This document shows positions 1 to 8,075 of a DNA stretch of 64,000 nt, in pieces. Location: contig JAQXMC010000033.1 in assembly GCA_029012445.1 (NCBI GenBank), positions 124,001 to 188,000 of the forward strand. The letters run 5' to 3'. A program made the position numbers and the translations under genes. A model generated the notes under the pieces. The model saw only the letters and a program-made list of their open reading frames with translations, searched no databases and had not been told where the DNA came from. The stretch comes from Oscillospiraceae bacterium. GTDB taxonomy: Bacteria; Bacillota; Clostridia; Oscillospirales; Acutalibacteraceae. The first letter of the stretch is position 1; each line of letters begins with the position of its first letter.

Positions 1-974
1 AAGGCTTTGACTGCGTTTTCGGTATTCTCGCCGAATATTCCATCGATCGCAACATTCGGGATCGTCGGAATAAAATAGCTCAAAAGGCTAAGATAAAACT
101 GGAGCGTGCTGACGCCGATTCCTCTTGAGCCGAGCCTGAGATCGCTCGGGAAACGGCGCATGGCTTCCGAAATGCTGATTCCCTCGCTGAAAAGCTCGCT
201 CGTTCGCTTAACGGCGTTGTATATTCTCTTTATCTGGTACCATGTCGCCTTGCCGACAATTCCGTCAGGCGTCAGATCAAATATCTGCTGAAAAACTCTG
301 ACGGCATTTTGTGTGTCAGCTTCAAAATAGCCGTTCGCTTCGGCAATTCTCGGTATCAGCGGATAGTTTCTCGATATTCTGTTCAGCTCCTGCTGAATTA
401 TCTTGACCTCTTCGCCGACAGAGCCCAGGGAAAGTGGCTTTCCGGGATAGGATTCGACATTGCCCCCGACATCGGCCTGTTCGATATTTATATCGTCCCC
501 ATAGTAGTATTGCAGTATTTCGTAGGGACTGTAGCCTCTGTTCGCAAGCTCGACCGTACCCCACTGTGAAAGTCCCGGGCAGGTCACATTTATCCCGTCG
601 CAGTATTCCGTGAAATAAGGATTGACAGTCCCCTGCCTGACGACATAGGAGTTGAAAATATTATCGACTATTTCGGAAATATTTGAGAAATAGTCTCTGC
701 CGTAAACGAAGGCCTGATCGTATTGAGTGGAATTTGTGATATCGAAATCATAGCCCCGCGAGCGGTAATATTCGGTGAATATCCGATTGAGAGCGATAGA
801 TATCTGCGCATAAATATTGGCTCTGATAGCGCTTTCGGGCCAGGTGGGATATATCTCGCTTGAAGCAACATTCTTGATATAATCGACAAATGGTACCGTC
901 ACATTCGGCGCGTTTTCGTTGGGCTTCCCGAGATGCACCGTTATTGTCTCGGGCACTACTACGCCGTCAGCCAT
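1..974 (-). CDS. SpoIID-like and peptidoglycan-binding-domain protein (C-terminus cut by window edge)
   Basis: I translated this frame from the ATG at 974 to the window edge, about 324 codons without a stop. Residues about 25-165 resemble the SpoIID/LytB amidase-enhancer fold: a segment near 30-55 matches the family pattern of a hydrophobic DYxxxVxxSE(I/M)xxxWPxxAxxA block, and later comes a C-PGLSQWG motif followed by GYSPYEILQYYYG. Then come two peptidoglycan_binding_1 type repeats (GSVGEEVKIIQQELN, and after it GIGVSTLQFYL), each followed by a DG.(V/F)G element. SpoIID-type proteins act on cell wall during engulfment and PG-binding modules hold spore cortex enzymes, so a spore wall role is likely. 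Its start overlaps the upstream gene by 8 bases (ATGGCTGA), pointing to translational coupling. The family name is a motif-level call; the missing C-terminus could carry a further domain. Confidence 0.72.
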   Translation of the reverse strand, partial: MADGVVVPETITVHLGKPNENAPNVTVPFVDYIKNVASSEIYPTWPESAIRANIYAQISIALNRIFTEYYRSRGYDFDITNSTQYDQAFVYGRDYFSNISEIVDNIFNSYVVRQGTVNPYFTEYCDGINVTCPGLSQWGTVELANRGYSPYEILQYYYGDDINIEQADVGGNVESYPGKPLSLGSVGEEVKIIQQELNRISRNYPLIPRIAEANGYFEADTQNAVRVFQQIFDLTPDGIVGKATWYQIKRIYNAVKRTSELFSEGISISEAMRRFPSDLRLGSRGIGVSTLQFYLSLLSYFIPTIPNVAIDGIFGENTENAVKA

Positions 975-1590
975 TGTTGTCACTCCTTAAATCTTCGGGC
1001 TCGCTTTCAACAGTCATGACAGGCTCTTTGTTGTTCCCCATTTCCATTCTGACATCCTGAATAGACTCTATCCCTTCAAATACGGGCACATTTTCAAACA
1101 CCTCGGTGTTAAATCTCGGGTGCGTGACTATTATCTTATAGCCGGAATAACCTTTTTCAGAGCCTGGGCTTTCGCTGATGCTTTTATCCGGCGTCGTCAG
1201 ACGGGTTGCATCGAAAATGCCGCTCTGGTTAGTGTAGCCCTCGCGTATTACCTTGCCCCGGTCGTCAAATACTCTGACAAAGGCTGTTTCTAACGGATAC
1301 GCTATGTTTCCGTTGAAAACTCTGACCTTCAGCGAACCGAAGCTGTCGGCTGAATTAGCGACGCTCGGATCTCTGCGTCTTTCGTCATCATAAGATATGC
1401 TCTGCATTTCCCGTCTGTCGGTGTTTTCCTGAGCCGCTGCGCTCACGCTCGGTTCAGACCGTTCCACGCCGGCAGCCTGCGCCGCAGTCTCGAATACCGG
1501 CTCAGTTTCCTGATAAGGGAAATAAGACCGCTTCATCATTTTCAACATATCGTTTTTATATTTTTCGATAAGTTCATCCACATTTTGCAT
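967..1590 (-). CDS. Carboxypeptidase-regulatory-like (CarboxypepD_reg) domain protein
   Basis: This 207-residue protein has no signal peptide. Residues 1-100 are polar and low in complexity, starting with a helix rich in Lys/Met. Residues about 110-190 look like a transthyretin/carboxypeptidase-regulatory beta sandwich, with the patterns FVRVFDDRGKVIREGYTNQSG (typical of a V.V.D..G.......T...G repeat) and a closing IQDVRMEM strand. Such domains appear in structural spore and surface proteins of Clostridia. The next gene, a SpoIID/PG-binding protein, starts inside this stop codon, so the two are almost certainly co-translated and probably act together at the spore envelope. Function beyond the fold is unknown. 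Confidence 0.6.
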   Translation of the reverse strand: MQNVDELIEKYKNDMLKMMKRSYFPYQETEPVFETAAQAAGVERSEPSVSAAAQENTDRREMQSISYDDERRRDPSVANSADSFGSLKVRVFNGNIAYPLETAFVRVFDDRGKVIREGYTNQSGIFDATRLTTPDKSISESPGSEKGYSGYKIIVTHPRFNTEVFENVPVFEGIESIQDVRMEMGNNKEPVMTVESEPEDLRSDNNG

Positions 1591-1910
1591 GTTTCAACGC
1601 CTCGCTTTCTCTAAATTATATGCAGGCGTTATAATATAGGTGAGAGACGCGCAAAGACTCACAGTCAGCCGATAAAGCGCAAAACGCAGAAGATAGGTCA
1701 AGAATCAATTCATCAAAAAGCGCAATATAAATTTTGAATAATATTTTTGTTTTGTCATAAAGCCGTCAGCCGTAAGTTTTCATCAGGCCGGCGGCTTCAG
1801 TCTCATCTCAAAGCTTCGGTTTCATCTGAAGCGACATTCCGGCGGCGCACTGAACCGCGCGCCGCCTTATCTTTCGCTGTTCTCTGCATTTCCTCGGAAA
1901 AATGCGCAAA
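1591..1910. other. Intergenic gap without a supported gene
   Basis: No open frame here has a ribosome site or recognisable protein. On the minus strand a CATATAAT element lies at 1622-1615, just upstream of the gene starting at 1590. It resembles the -10 of sporulation sigma factors (sigma E/K), which would fit the spore-type genes it precedes, but no -35 can be named with confidence. Confidence 0.3.
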
Positions 1911-1938
1911 CGCCGCAGCCCCCTGTCGGGCTGCGGCG
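1911..1938 (-). terminator. Terminator of ackA
   Basis: A perfect 10-bp stem (CGCCGCAGCC with GGCTGCGGCG) and an 8-base loop sit 19 bases after the ackA stop. On the minus strand a T-rich stretch follows after a few bases. Confidence 0.75.
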
Positions 1939-1957
1939 CTATGAATTTAGCTTATAA

Positions 1958-3160
1958 TTACAGATTGGTTACTATCTCATATGTATCTTTCGCTATCATA
2001 AGCTCCTCGTTCGTCGGTATAACGAACATTTTCAGCTTTGAGTCGGGAGTCGAGATCTCGACCTCCTCGCCTCTGAGCTTGTTCTTTTCCTCATCAATCT
2101 TTGTTCCGAGGAAGCCGAGCTTTTCGGCGACTCTTGTTCTGTATTGCGGATTATTTTCACCTATACCGCCCGTGAATACAACGGCGTCAATTCCTCCCAT
2201 TGCGGCGGCAAAGCCACCGATATATTTTGTGAGCTGATGGCAGAGCATAGACTCAACGAGCTGCGCTCTCGGATCTCCCTCCTTGGCTCTTTTCTCAATG
2301 GTGCGGTTGTCGCTTGTTCCGGCAAGACCGAGCATACCGCTCTTTTTATTCATGAGGGTGTCGACCTCGTCGGGCGTGAGATTATGCTCTTTCATGATTG
2401 TCGGAATGATAGCGGGATCTATCGAGCCGCAGCGTGTTCCCATGATTATGCCCTCAAGAGGAGTCAGACCCATGGTCGTGTCAAAGCACTTTCCGTCTTT
2501 AACGGCCGAAATAGATGAGCCGTTGCCGAGATGGCAGGTGACTATTCTTGTTCCCTCCGCCTTTCCGCCGAGCAAAGCTATAGCTCTAAGGCTGACATAG
2601 CGGTGGCTCGTTCCGTGGAAGCCGTAACGGCGTATACCGTCCTTTTCATAGAATTCATACGGAATGGCATACATATATGCGTAATCCGGCATAGTCTGGT
2701 GGAAGCCTGTGTCGAAAACGGCGACCTGTGGAACGGACATTATCTTTTCGCAGGCCTCAATTCCTTTAAGGTTAGCGGGATTGTGGAGAGGCCCGAATTT
2801 CTTGCATTCGTCTATCGCTTTCTTGACATCCTCAGTTACAAGGACAGAACCGGAGAATTTCTCGCCGCCGTGGAGAACTCTGTGACCGACCGCGCCGATC
2901 TCGTCCATTGAGGAGATAACGCCGTGATCCTTGCTGACAAGAGTGTCGAGAACAAGACGGATAGCCTCGCCGTGATCCTCCATAAGGCGCGGCATGCTCT
3001 TGATGTTTTTGCTTTCGTCAGCCGGCACCTTGTGGGTGAATGTGGCGTTGTCATCGCCTATCTGCTCACATATGCCTTTTGCAAGTAATTCATCGTTAGC
3101 CATATCAATGAGCTGATATTTAAGCGATGAGCTGCCTGCGTTGATAACAAGAATTTTCAT
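1958..3160 (-). CDS. ackA: Acetate kinase
   Basis: This 400-residue cytoplasmic enzyme makes ATP and acetate from acetyl phosphate and ADP, the last step of acetate fermentation. Length and motifs fit AckA: NAGSSSLKY (7-15) for phosphate binding, GHRVLHGG (92-99) with the substrate arginine, VFDTGFHQ with catalytic Asp near 150, RYGFHGTSH with catalytic His near 182, CHLGNGSS, GTRCGSIDP and FTGGIGEN near the end. The start is supported by GGAGG 7 bases upstream. Its usual partner, a phosphotransacetylase, is not adjacent; the PduL-type enzyme at 45965-46537 could supply acetyl phosphate. The gene is divergent from tmcAL, with which it shares overlapping promoters, and ends in its own terminator. 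Confidence 0.97.
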   Translation of the reverse strand: MKILVINAGSSSLKYQLIDMANDELLAKGICEQIGDDNATFTHKVPADESKNIKSMPRLMEDHGEAIRLVLDTLVSKDHGVISSMDEIGAVGHRVLHGGEKFSGSVLVTEDVKKAIDECKKFGPLHNPANLKGIEACEKIMSVPQVAVFDTGFHQTMPDYAYMYAIPYEFYEKDGIRRYGFHGTSHRYVSLRAIALLGGKAEGTRIVTCHLGNGSSISAVKDGKCFDTTMGLTPLEGIIMGTRCGSIDPAIIPTIMKEHNLTPDEVDTLMNKKSGMLGLAGTSDNRTIEKRAKEGDPRAQLVESMLCHQLTKYIGGFAAAMGGIDAVVFTGGIGENNPQYRTRVAEKLGFLGTKIDEEKNKLRGEEVEISTPDSKLKMFVIPTNEELMIAKDTYEIVTNL

Positions 3161-3190
3161 TGATTTTTCCTCCGAAAATATAGTAACTTG

Positions 3191-3240
3191 TTGAAAAAAA
3201 CCAGCCTTTTTATTATAATAAATAAAAAGAGTTATTGCAA
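3191..3240. promoter_or_regulatory. Overlapping divergent promoters of ackA and tmcAL
   Basis: Plus strand: TTGAAA (3191-3196), 17-base spacer, TATAAT (3214-3219). Minus strand: TTGCAA (3240-3235), 17-base spacer, TATAAT (3217-3212). The two -10 boxes overlap within a palindromic TTATTATAATAA, so both promoters probably cannot be occupied together. Confidence 0.7.
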
Positions 3241-3277
3241 GGCTATTTTTAATATTTTTGAAAGGACTTGTTTTTTA

Positions 3278-4426
3278 ATGGTAATCGGCGGCGCAGTCTG
3301 CGAATTTAATCCCTTTCACAACGGTCACGCATATTTCCTTGAAAGCGTTCGCAAAGCGGGCGCTGACGGAATTGTCTGCGTCATGAGCGGAAACTTCGTT
3401 CAGCGGGGCGAGCCGGCGATATGCGACAAATATCTCCGCGCCGAAACAGCGGTGAGAAACGGCGCCGATCTTGTTCTTGAACTGCCCGTTCCCTATGCCG
3501 TCGGGACTGCCGAGACCTTCGCCGCCGGAAGCGTCGGTCTTCTTGATAAGCTCGGCTGCGTTGACAGTCTGTTTTTTGGGTCGGAAAACACGCTTGAAGA
3601 TATAATGTACGCTCTTAACGAGTGCGAAAAGGAAGAAACTAAAGCCAGAATAAAAAAACTTCTCGACTCCGGCGTTTCCTATCCGGACGCAGTTGCCGGC
3701 GCTGTGAAAAGCAGCGTTCCGGGAGGAGCCAACAATGTTCTCGCAATGGAATATATCAGACAGCTGAAAAAACTGAACAGCGGGATAAAACCGCAGCGCA
3801 TCGAAAGAGTCGGAGCGTACCACGATGAAACGAATGAAAAAGACGGATATTTGTCAGCTTCGGCAATAAGGGAAAAATTAAGAAATGGCGAAAGCTGCCG
3901 CAAATTCCTGCCGCAGGAGCCGGATAAACCGGATATCACTGTACCCGGCAAGCTCGATACGGCTATACTTTCAAAGCTGAGAACGATGAGCGCTGCCGAG
4001 CTGTCGAATATAGCAGATGTGAACGAGGGGCTTGAATTCAGAATAAGAAGCGCCGTGGACACTGCGGCGAGCGTCGGCGAGCTTTTGTCGAAGATCAAGA
4101 CCAAACGATACACCAACGCAAAAATAAGGCGTATCGTGCTTTGCGCATATCTCGGAATAACAAAGGATATGCAAGCGGAAAAGCCGAATTTTGTTCAGGT
4201 GCTCGCATCTGACGAAAAGGGAATTGATATTATCCGCCGGATAAAAGGAAGCTCCGATATTGCCGTTATTTGCAGACACGCCGAGGCTGACGCTCTGAGC
4301 GAAAGCGACCGGAAGCTATATGATTTCTGCAATCTTTGCGATGATCTTTTTTCGCTTTCCCTGCCTGAAGTGAGGAAGTGCGGCTATAACCAGAGCCACA
4401 AATTCACAGTGATAAATAACAAATAA
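3278..4426 (+). CDS. tmcAL: tRNA(Met) cytidine acetate ligase
   Basis: TmcAL (formerly YlbM/DUF795) activates acetate with ATP and makes N4-acetylcytidine at the wobble base of elongator tRNA-Met. I place the start at the ATG at 3278, which has AAAGGA upstream; an in-frame upstream ATG gives an AT-rich leader with no family similarity. From this start the protein has 382 residues, close to the family length. The N-terminus carries the nucleotidyltransferase signature FNPFHNGH (HxGH at residues 14-17), then a MSGNFVQRGEPAI block and the C-terminal region typical of the family. It sits back to back with acetate kinase; both enzymes handle acetate, so the overlapping promoter may matter physiologically. 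Confidence 0.93.
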   Translation: MVIGGAVCEFNPFHNGHAYFLESVRKAGADGIVCVMSGNFVQRGEPAICDKYLRAETAVRNGADLVLELPVPYAVGTAETFAAGSVGLLDKLGCVDSLFFGSENTLEDIMYALNECEKEETKARIKKLLDSGVSYPDAVAGAVKSSVPGGANNVLAMEYIRQLKKLNSGIKPQRIERVGAYHDETNEKDGYLSASAIREKLRNGESCRKFLPQEPDKPDITVPGKLDTAILSKLRTMSAAELSNIADVNEGLEFRIRSAVDTAASVGELLSKIKTKRYTNAKIRRIVLCAYLGITKDMQAEKPNFVQVLASDEKGIDIIRRIKGSSDIAVICRHAEADALSESDRKLYDFCNLCDDLFSLSLPEVRKCGYNQSHKFTVINNK

Positions 4427-4440
4427 AATGGGTTAAAAAC

Positions 4441-4659
4441 TTTTTGGCAAGCTATGAGGCTTCCGAAAAAGTATAACCGATAGCATTTTCTTCGGGCGAC
4501 AGGCGTATAAAGGTGCTACGAGACCGAAAATGCCAATCATATAAGCTTTCGGCGGCGCGGTATGATCCGTGCCGCCGAAACAGTTTGCGGCTTGTGTTTG
4601 AAAGAATCAGACATTTTCTTTCTGTTTTTATCTTTATGCGTTCGGGCGAATTTATCGAC
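4441..4659 (-). repeat. Dispersed intergenic repeat, copy A
   Basis: About 220 bases filling the gap between the convergent tmcAL and TSUP genes. Read on the minus strand it aligns along its full length with 41028-41251 read on the plus strand, sharing blocks such as CGCCCGAACGCATA, AAAGCTTATATG, TTGGCATTTT and CGCCTGTCG. It holds a 14-bp hairpin (4547-4580) that is kept as a stem in the other copy despite base changes. Short open frames inside it differ between copies and lack ribosome sites, so I do not call a gene. Confidence 0.8.
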
Positions 4660-4668
4660 CGCCGAGGC

Positions 4669-5460
4669 TCACCCCGCAAGCCTTTTGCTTATAAATGAAA
4701 ATAACATGACCGCAGCTCCCAGCACAACAAGAACAACGCCCGTTACCCTGTTGAGCGTTTTCGGCTCCGCTTTGTTCGCAAAAAGTGCGGCGATCCTTGC
4801 CCATATAAATGTGAAAACAACGCAAAGAGCTAATACCGGCAAATCAGGCATTCCGCCGATGGCAAAATGCGAAACAGCTCCGGTCAGCGCAGTGAAAGCC
4901 ATTATGAAAACGCTTGTTCCGACGGCAGTTTTTAATTCGTAACCGAGAACACTTGTCAGAATAAGCAGCATCATCATTCCGCCGCCCGCTCCGACAAAGC
5001 CGCAGATAAAGCCGATAACCGATCCGCAAATAACAGACTGCAAAGCTCTTTTCTTTGCCGAAACACCCTGCATGGCTTCTTTTGTCGTCATAACCGGACG
5101 AACGATGAACTTCACGCCGAGAAGCAGAGTCATAAAAACGGAAAAATTGCCCATTGTCTTTGATGGGACAAGGCTCGCTGTGTAGCTGCCGACAACGGTG
5201 AATGCCAGCACGCTCGCCATCATTATCAAGCCGTTTCTTATGTCAAGGTTTTTATTTTTGCCGTAGGTGTAGGCAGATACAGCGCTCGCCAGCACATCGG
5301 AGGAGAGCGCGATACCGACCGCCATATAAGGATCCATGCCTAAAAATGTTATCAGCATCGGGCTGATGACAGCGGCGGCGCTCATTCCGGCAAAGCCGGT
5401 GCCGAGACCGGCTCCCATTCCGGCAAAAAATGTAACTATAACCGTTAAAAGAATTTTCAT
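4669..5460 (-). CDS. TSUP family (TauE/SafE) membrane transporter
   Basis: This 263-residue integral membrane protein has about eight hydrophobic segments and the Gly-rich GAGLGTGFAGMSAA and GFVGAGGGMMMLL half-repeats that mark the TauE/SafE (TSUP) family of sulfite, sulfonate or organic anion exporters. Substrate cannot be told from sequence. The start follows the MarR stop by one base, and AAAGGAGG lies inside the end of marR, so the two genes form one operon and the exporter is probably derepressed by the MarR ligand. The last codons border dispersed repeat copy A. Confidence 0.88.
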   Translation of the reverse strand: MKILLTVIVTFFAGMGAGLGTGFAGMSAAAVISPMLITFLGMDPYMAVGIALSSDVLASAVSAYTYGKNKNLDIRNGLIMMASVLAFTVVGSYTASLVPSKTMGNFSVFMTLLLGVKFIVRPVMTTKEAMQGVSAKKRALQSVICGSVIGFICGFVGAGGGMMMLLILTSVLGYELKTAVGTSVFIMAFTALTGAVSHFAIGGMPDLPVLALCVVFTFIWARIAALFANKAEPKTLNRVTGVVLVVLGAAVMLFSFISKRLAG

Positions 5461-5461
5461 G

Positions 5462-5890
5462 TCAGTTATCCTCCTTTAAAACCGTCTCAAGATTCCGGCT
5501 GACGGTCTCAAGCGTTTCAAAAAAATTTTTTCTTGTTTTTTCATCAATACCTTTAAATGAAAGCTCAAAGAAAGAGCTTTGCAGCTCTCTGCCCTTTTCG
5601 ATAACCTGCTGAGCCTTTTGCGTGCAAACCAGACGGGTCTTCCGTCGGTCGCCCTCAACGGCTTCGCGCCTGAGATATCCCTCATTGACAAGTTTATCGA
5701 CATTAACAGAAACAAGATTGGCTTTTAGCTTTCTTATTTCAACAACATCGCTTGCGGTTTTATATTTCGGATTATTGGCTAAAAACATCAGAATATCAAA
5801 TGCAGTCTGCGGCAGCTTCAATTCACGGCAAAGCGATTTGCATACCTTTGAATAGGCCTTAGATATTTTAACGACAAGATCCAAATTCAT
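5462..5890 (-). CDS. MarR family transcriptional regulator
   Basis: This 142-residue protein has a winged-helix MarR fold: N-terminal dimer helix, an HTH region LPQTAFDILMFLANN followed by TASDVVEIRKLKANLVSVNVDKLV, and the wing with EGDRRKTRLV near residues 80-95. The C-terminal half is a long dimerisation helix. MarR proteins bind palindromic sites near their own promoter and release them on binding small phenolic or oxidising ligands. Here the palindrome TTCAAATTTGAA lies at the predicted transcription start, which supports autorepression. It is the first gene of a two-gene operon with a TSUP exporter. Confidence 0.9.
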   Translation of the reverse strand: MNLDLVVKISKAYSKVCKSLCRELKLPQTAFDILMFLANNPKYKTASDVVEIRKLKANLVSVNVDKLVNEGYLRREAVEGDRRKTRLVCTQKAQQVIEKGRELQSSFFELSFKGIDEKTRKNFFETLETVSRNLETVLKEDN

Positions 5891-5920
5891 GCGTCATTCC
5901 CTTTCTTCACTTTTGAATTG

Positions 5921-5964
5921 TTCAAATTTGAAGTAATTATAGCATCGGAATATATATCTGTCAA
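5921..5964 (-). promoter_or_regulatory. marR-TSUP promoter with palindromic operator
   Basis: Minus strand TTGACA (5964-5959), a 17-base spacer and TATAAT (5941-5936) form a consensus promoter. The perfect 12-bp palindrome TTCAAATTTGAA (5921-5932) covers the expected start site, the classic position of a MarR operator. Confidence 0.75.
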
Positions 5965-6291
5965 TAGAAAACACAAAAGAATCAGACAGAATGCCGAAAA
6001 TGTGCAAAACCAAGTCAGCCGCTCCCACCTGAGTATAAAAAATACCGAAAGATACCCGAACACATGGTTTAGTATATCTTTCGGTATTACGGCAGAGAAT
6101 GTCTGACGCAGAAAGCGGAAATGGGATATGCCGCTTATAAATATCAGCATTGTTAATAAGCATAATATAATATTGTGAAATTAGTTTATTCCGCAATACT
6201 TTTCTTGAATTTCTGCGGTTTTCGTCTTAATAGACAAGCTGACGGGCAGTGAAGTTGTTATCTTCGCTGCCCGTATTGCTTTTATTCTGAT
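5965..6291. other. Intergenic gap with two hairpins
   Basis: No gene is supported. A 14-bp perfect inverted repeat (6041-6054 with 6075-6088, arm AATACCGAAAGATA) has a 20-base loop and no T-run. A second hairpin (6242-6254 with 6262-6274, arm ACGGGCAGTGAAG, one wobble) sits just after the chagasin-like gene and is probably its terminator. Confidence 0.55.
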
Positions 6292-6726
6292 CTATTCCGA
6301 TATTTCGACAGTTGAAATGCCGCTGCCGTCAACAGTAACAATAAACGCATATTTTTCAAATACCGAGCCGCCGTCCCAGTGCTGACCGTATTCAAAGGTA
6401 ACGGTTGCTTTTCCCTCTTTCACGGCTTTGAATTTTATATATTCCGTTCCGCCGGAGCCGACAAGAGGTTTGTCGGATAATTTAATCTTTTTATCAACAT
6501 AATCCCGATTTTCAAATCTTATCGAGTCTCCGTCAATATCGTATTCCCATGAACAGCCTGTCGAAGCGTTTGCGGGGAAACTGAACTCAACCTCGTTATC
6601 GACCACGGCATATGCCCACCCGTCGCCCTTAACATCAGGAGTGAAGTGTTTTACACCTGAGGTAATTCCGAGTAGAGCAAGTATTGACATGAAGAACGCA
6701 AGAATTTTATTAAAAATCGCCGACAT
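6292..6726 (-). CDS. Chagasin-like (I42 family) protease inhibitor domain protein
   Basis: This 144-residue protein has an N-terminal hydrophobic helix (residues about 5-22, signal peptide or membrane anchor) followed by one Ig-like domain. Three loop motifs match the chagasin family of cysteine protease inhibitors: NASTGCSW (like NPTTGY), a Gly-rich GSGGTEYIKF loop, and EYGQHWDGG in place of the RPW-type loop. It would therefore work outside the cell. It starts 29 bases after the stop of a membrane M28 peptidase and is probably in that operon. The chagasin family normally targets papain-like cysteine proteases, not zinc peptidases, so the neighbour is not an obvious target. Confidence 0.75.
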   Translation of the reverse strand: MSAIFNKILAFFMSILALLGITSGVKHFTPDVKGDGWAYAVVDNEVEFSFPANASTGCSWEYDIDGDSIRFENRDYVDKKIKLSDKPLVGSGGTEYIKFKAVKEGKATVTFEYGQHWDGGSVFEKYAFIVTVDGSGISTVEISE

Positions 6727-6755
6727 TATATTCCCCTCATTTCAACTGTTCCGGA

Positions 6756-7976
6756 TTACTGCTTAGCTCCGTTGTCGAACATTTCAAGAGCCTTTACGCT
6801 TGCAGCAAAGCAGCCTGCAAGGCCGTTTTTGTCCATATTGTCATAGGTGTCTCTTCTCGTGTGATAATAGGATTCAAGCTTGTGATTAAGTCCCGTGACG
6901 CCGGTCGCTCTGAAGCCTGCCTGCGCGAAAGCTGCCGAATCCGTCGCACCTCCGAGCGGGGGTACCCAGCCCTTGCGGCAAGGTATATCAAGCTCCTTGC
7001 AGGCCTCCATGAACAGGTCGGAAACATCCTTATCGGCCTTGACTGTGCCGTTGAGGTCTCTGTAGTTTGTCATAAGGTACTTGGGATCATGAATCGTATC
7101 GTATGAGAAAATAATAGTGGGAACATCGTCGAACTCGCCCTTGTGCTGCTCGCACCAAGCCTTTGCGCCTCTGAGACCGGCTTCCTCAGAGCCGGAAAGG
7201 ATAACGCCGAGCTCCGTGTTTTCAAGCTCGATTCCCTCATCTTTGAGAGCTTTGAGAATAGATATGCCCATGTAACAGCCGGAAAGGTTGTCATTTGCGC
7301 CGTCAACAATTCTTTTTTTGTTCCACATGAAATAAAGTCCGAACCAGAACGGAGCGAAAATAAGTCCCCAAAGGCCAAGCTTGTTAGCCGTTGCGACATC
7401 AAACGCACCGGCAAGTCTGAGAATTGAAATAACTATGAAATACACTGCTCCTAAGCCGCATATAATAGCGTGGCCCTCAAAGCCGACGCCGCCGAGCTTA
7501 TAGTTAACGGGCCATTCCCACGCCGCATCGGGGTGGCCGTTAAAGAACACTCTGCGCTTGACTTCGCCTGAGCATTTCTTTATTGCCGTGACATTGTGGC
7601 CTGTCTTTTCGGGGAAAAGGAAATCGACCGATTTTTTATAAAGACCGAACTGCAAAAATGCGATCACAAGTCCGAAAACGATAAGTATTATTGAAATAAG
7701 CGGCTTGAAGAAATATGTTGCAAGAGCAATAAAACAACAGGTTATGGTTATGTAAATCCAGCCGTAAAACGAACCCGGGTTCTCCTTGAAAGGCTCAACA
7801 TCAGCTCTTTCACAGCCGCATTCGTCTTTGAGAACCTGCGCCATGTATTCGCACGCCTGTTTTTCTCCGACCGAACCGGGATCTCTCTTCTCCATGTCCT
7901 TGCAGATATGGGTGATCTCATCAACCATATAATCTACATAGTGATCCTTTTTGTCAATGATTGATTTTAAGTCCAT
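6756..7976 (-). CDS. Membrane-embedded M28 family zinc peptidase
   Basis: This 406-residue protein has the M28 aminopeptidase metal-site pattern: NGHPDAAW (His148, Asp150), DGANDN (Asp225), SGSEEAG (Glu264-265 catalytic/metal), a YDTIHD strand and a late His in GLNHKLESYYHT. Unusually, hydrophobic segments at about 74-112, 168-190 and 201-217 interrupt the fold, so the enzyme is anchored in the membrane instead of being freely secreted. There is no classical signal peptide. A GAGGAGG ribosome site and a good promoter (8075-8047) precede it. The following gene is a chagasin-like inhibitor. Substrate is unknown; the family cleaves N-terminal residues or dipeptides. Confidence 0.88.
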   Translation of the reverse strand: MDLKSIIDKKDHYVDYMVDEITHICKDMEKRDPGSVGEKQACEYMAQVLKDECGCERADVEPFKENPGSFYGWIYITITCCFIALATYFFKPLISIILIVFGLVIAFLQFGLYKKSVDFLFPEKTGHNVTAIKKCSGEVKRRVFFNGHPDAAWEWPVNYKLGGVGFEGHAIICGLGAVYFIVISILRLAGAFDVATANKLGLWGLIFAPFWFGLYFMWNKKRIVDGANDNLSGCYMGISILKALKDEGIELENTELGVILSGSEEAGLRGAKAWCEQHKGEFDDVPTIIFSYDTIHDPKYLMTNYRDLNGTVKADKDVSDLFMEACKELDIPCRKGWVPPLGGATDSAAFAQAGFRATGVTGLNHKLESYYHTRRDTYDNMDKNGLAGCFAASVKALEMFDNGAKQ

Positions 7977-8046
7977 ATTGTGTCCTCCTCAAATTTTTTT
8001 GTGAATATTTCCAATATTATTATATTCACAAGTTATTTTTGTATTA

Positions 8047-8075
8047 ATTTTATACCGAAAATCGATACTTGTCAA
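8047..8075 (-). promoter_or_regulatory. Promoter of the M28-chagasin operon
   Basis: Minus strand TTGACA (8075-8070), 17-base spacer, TAAAAT (8052-8047), about 70 bases before the M28 start codon. Confidence 0.65.

Noticed and set aside
4452..4679. 75-residue frame in repeat copy A whose end resembles a frame in copy B
   Set aside because: Similarity follows from the DNA repeat itself; the frames begin and end differently and have no ribosome site.
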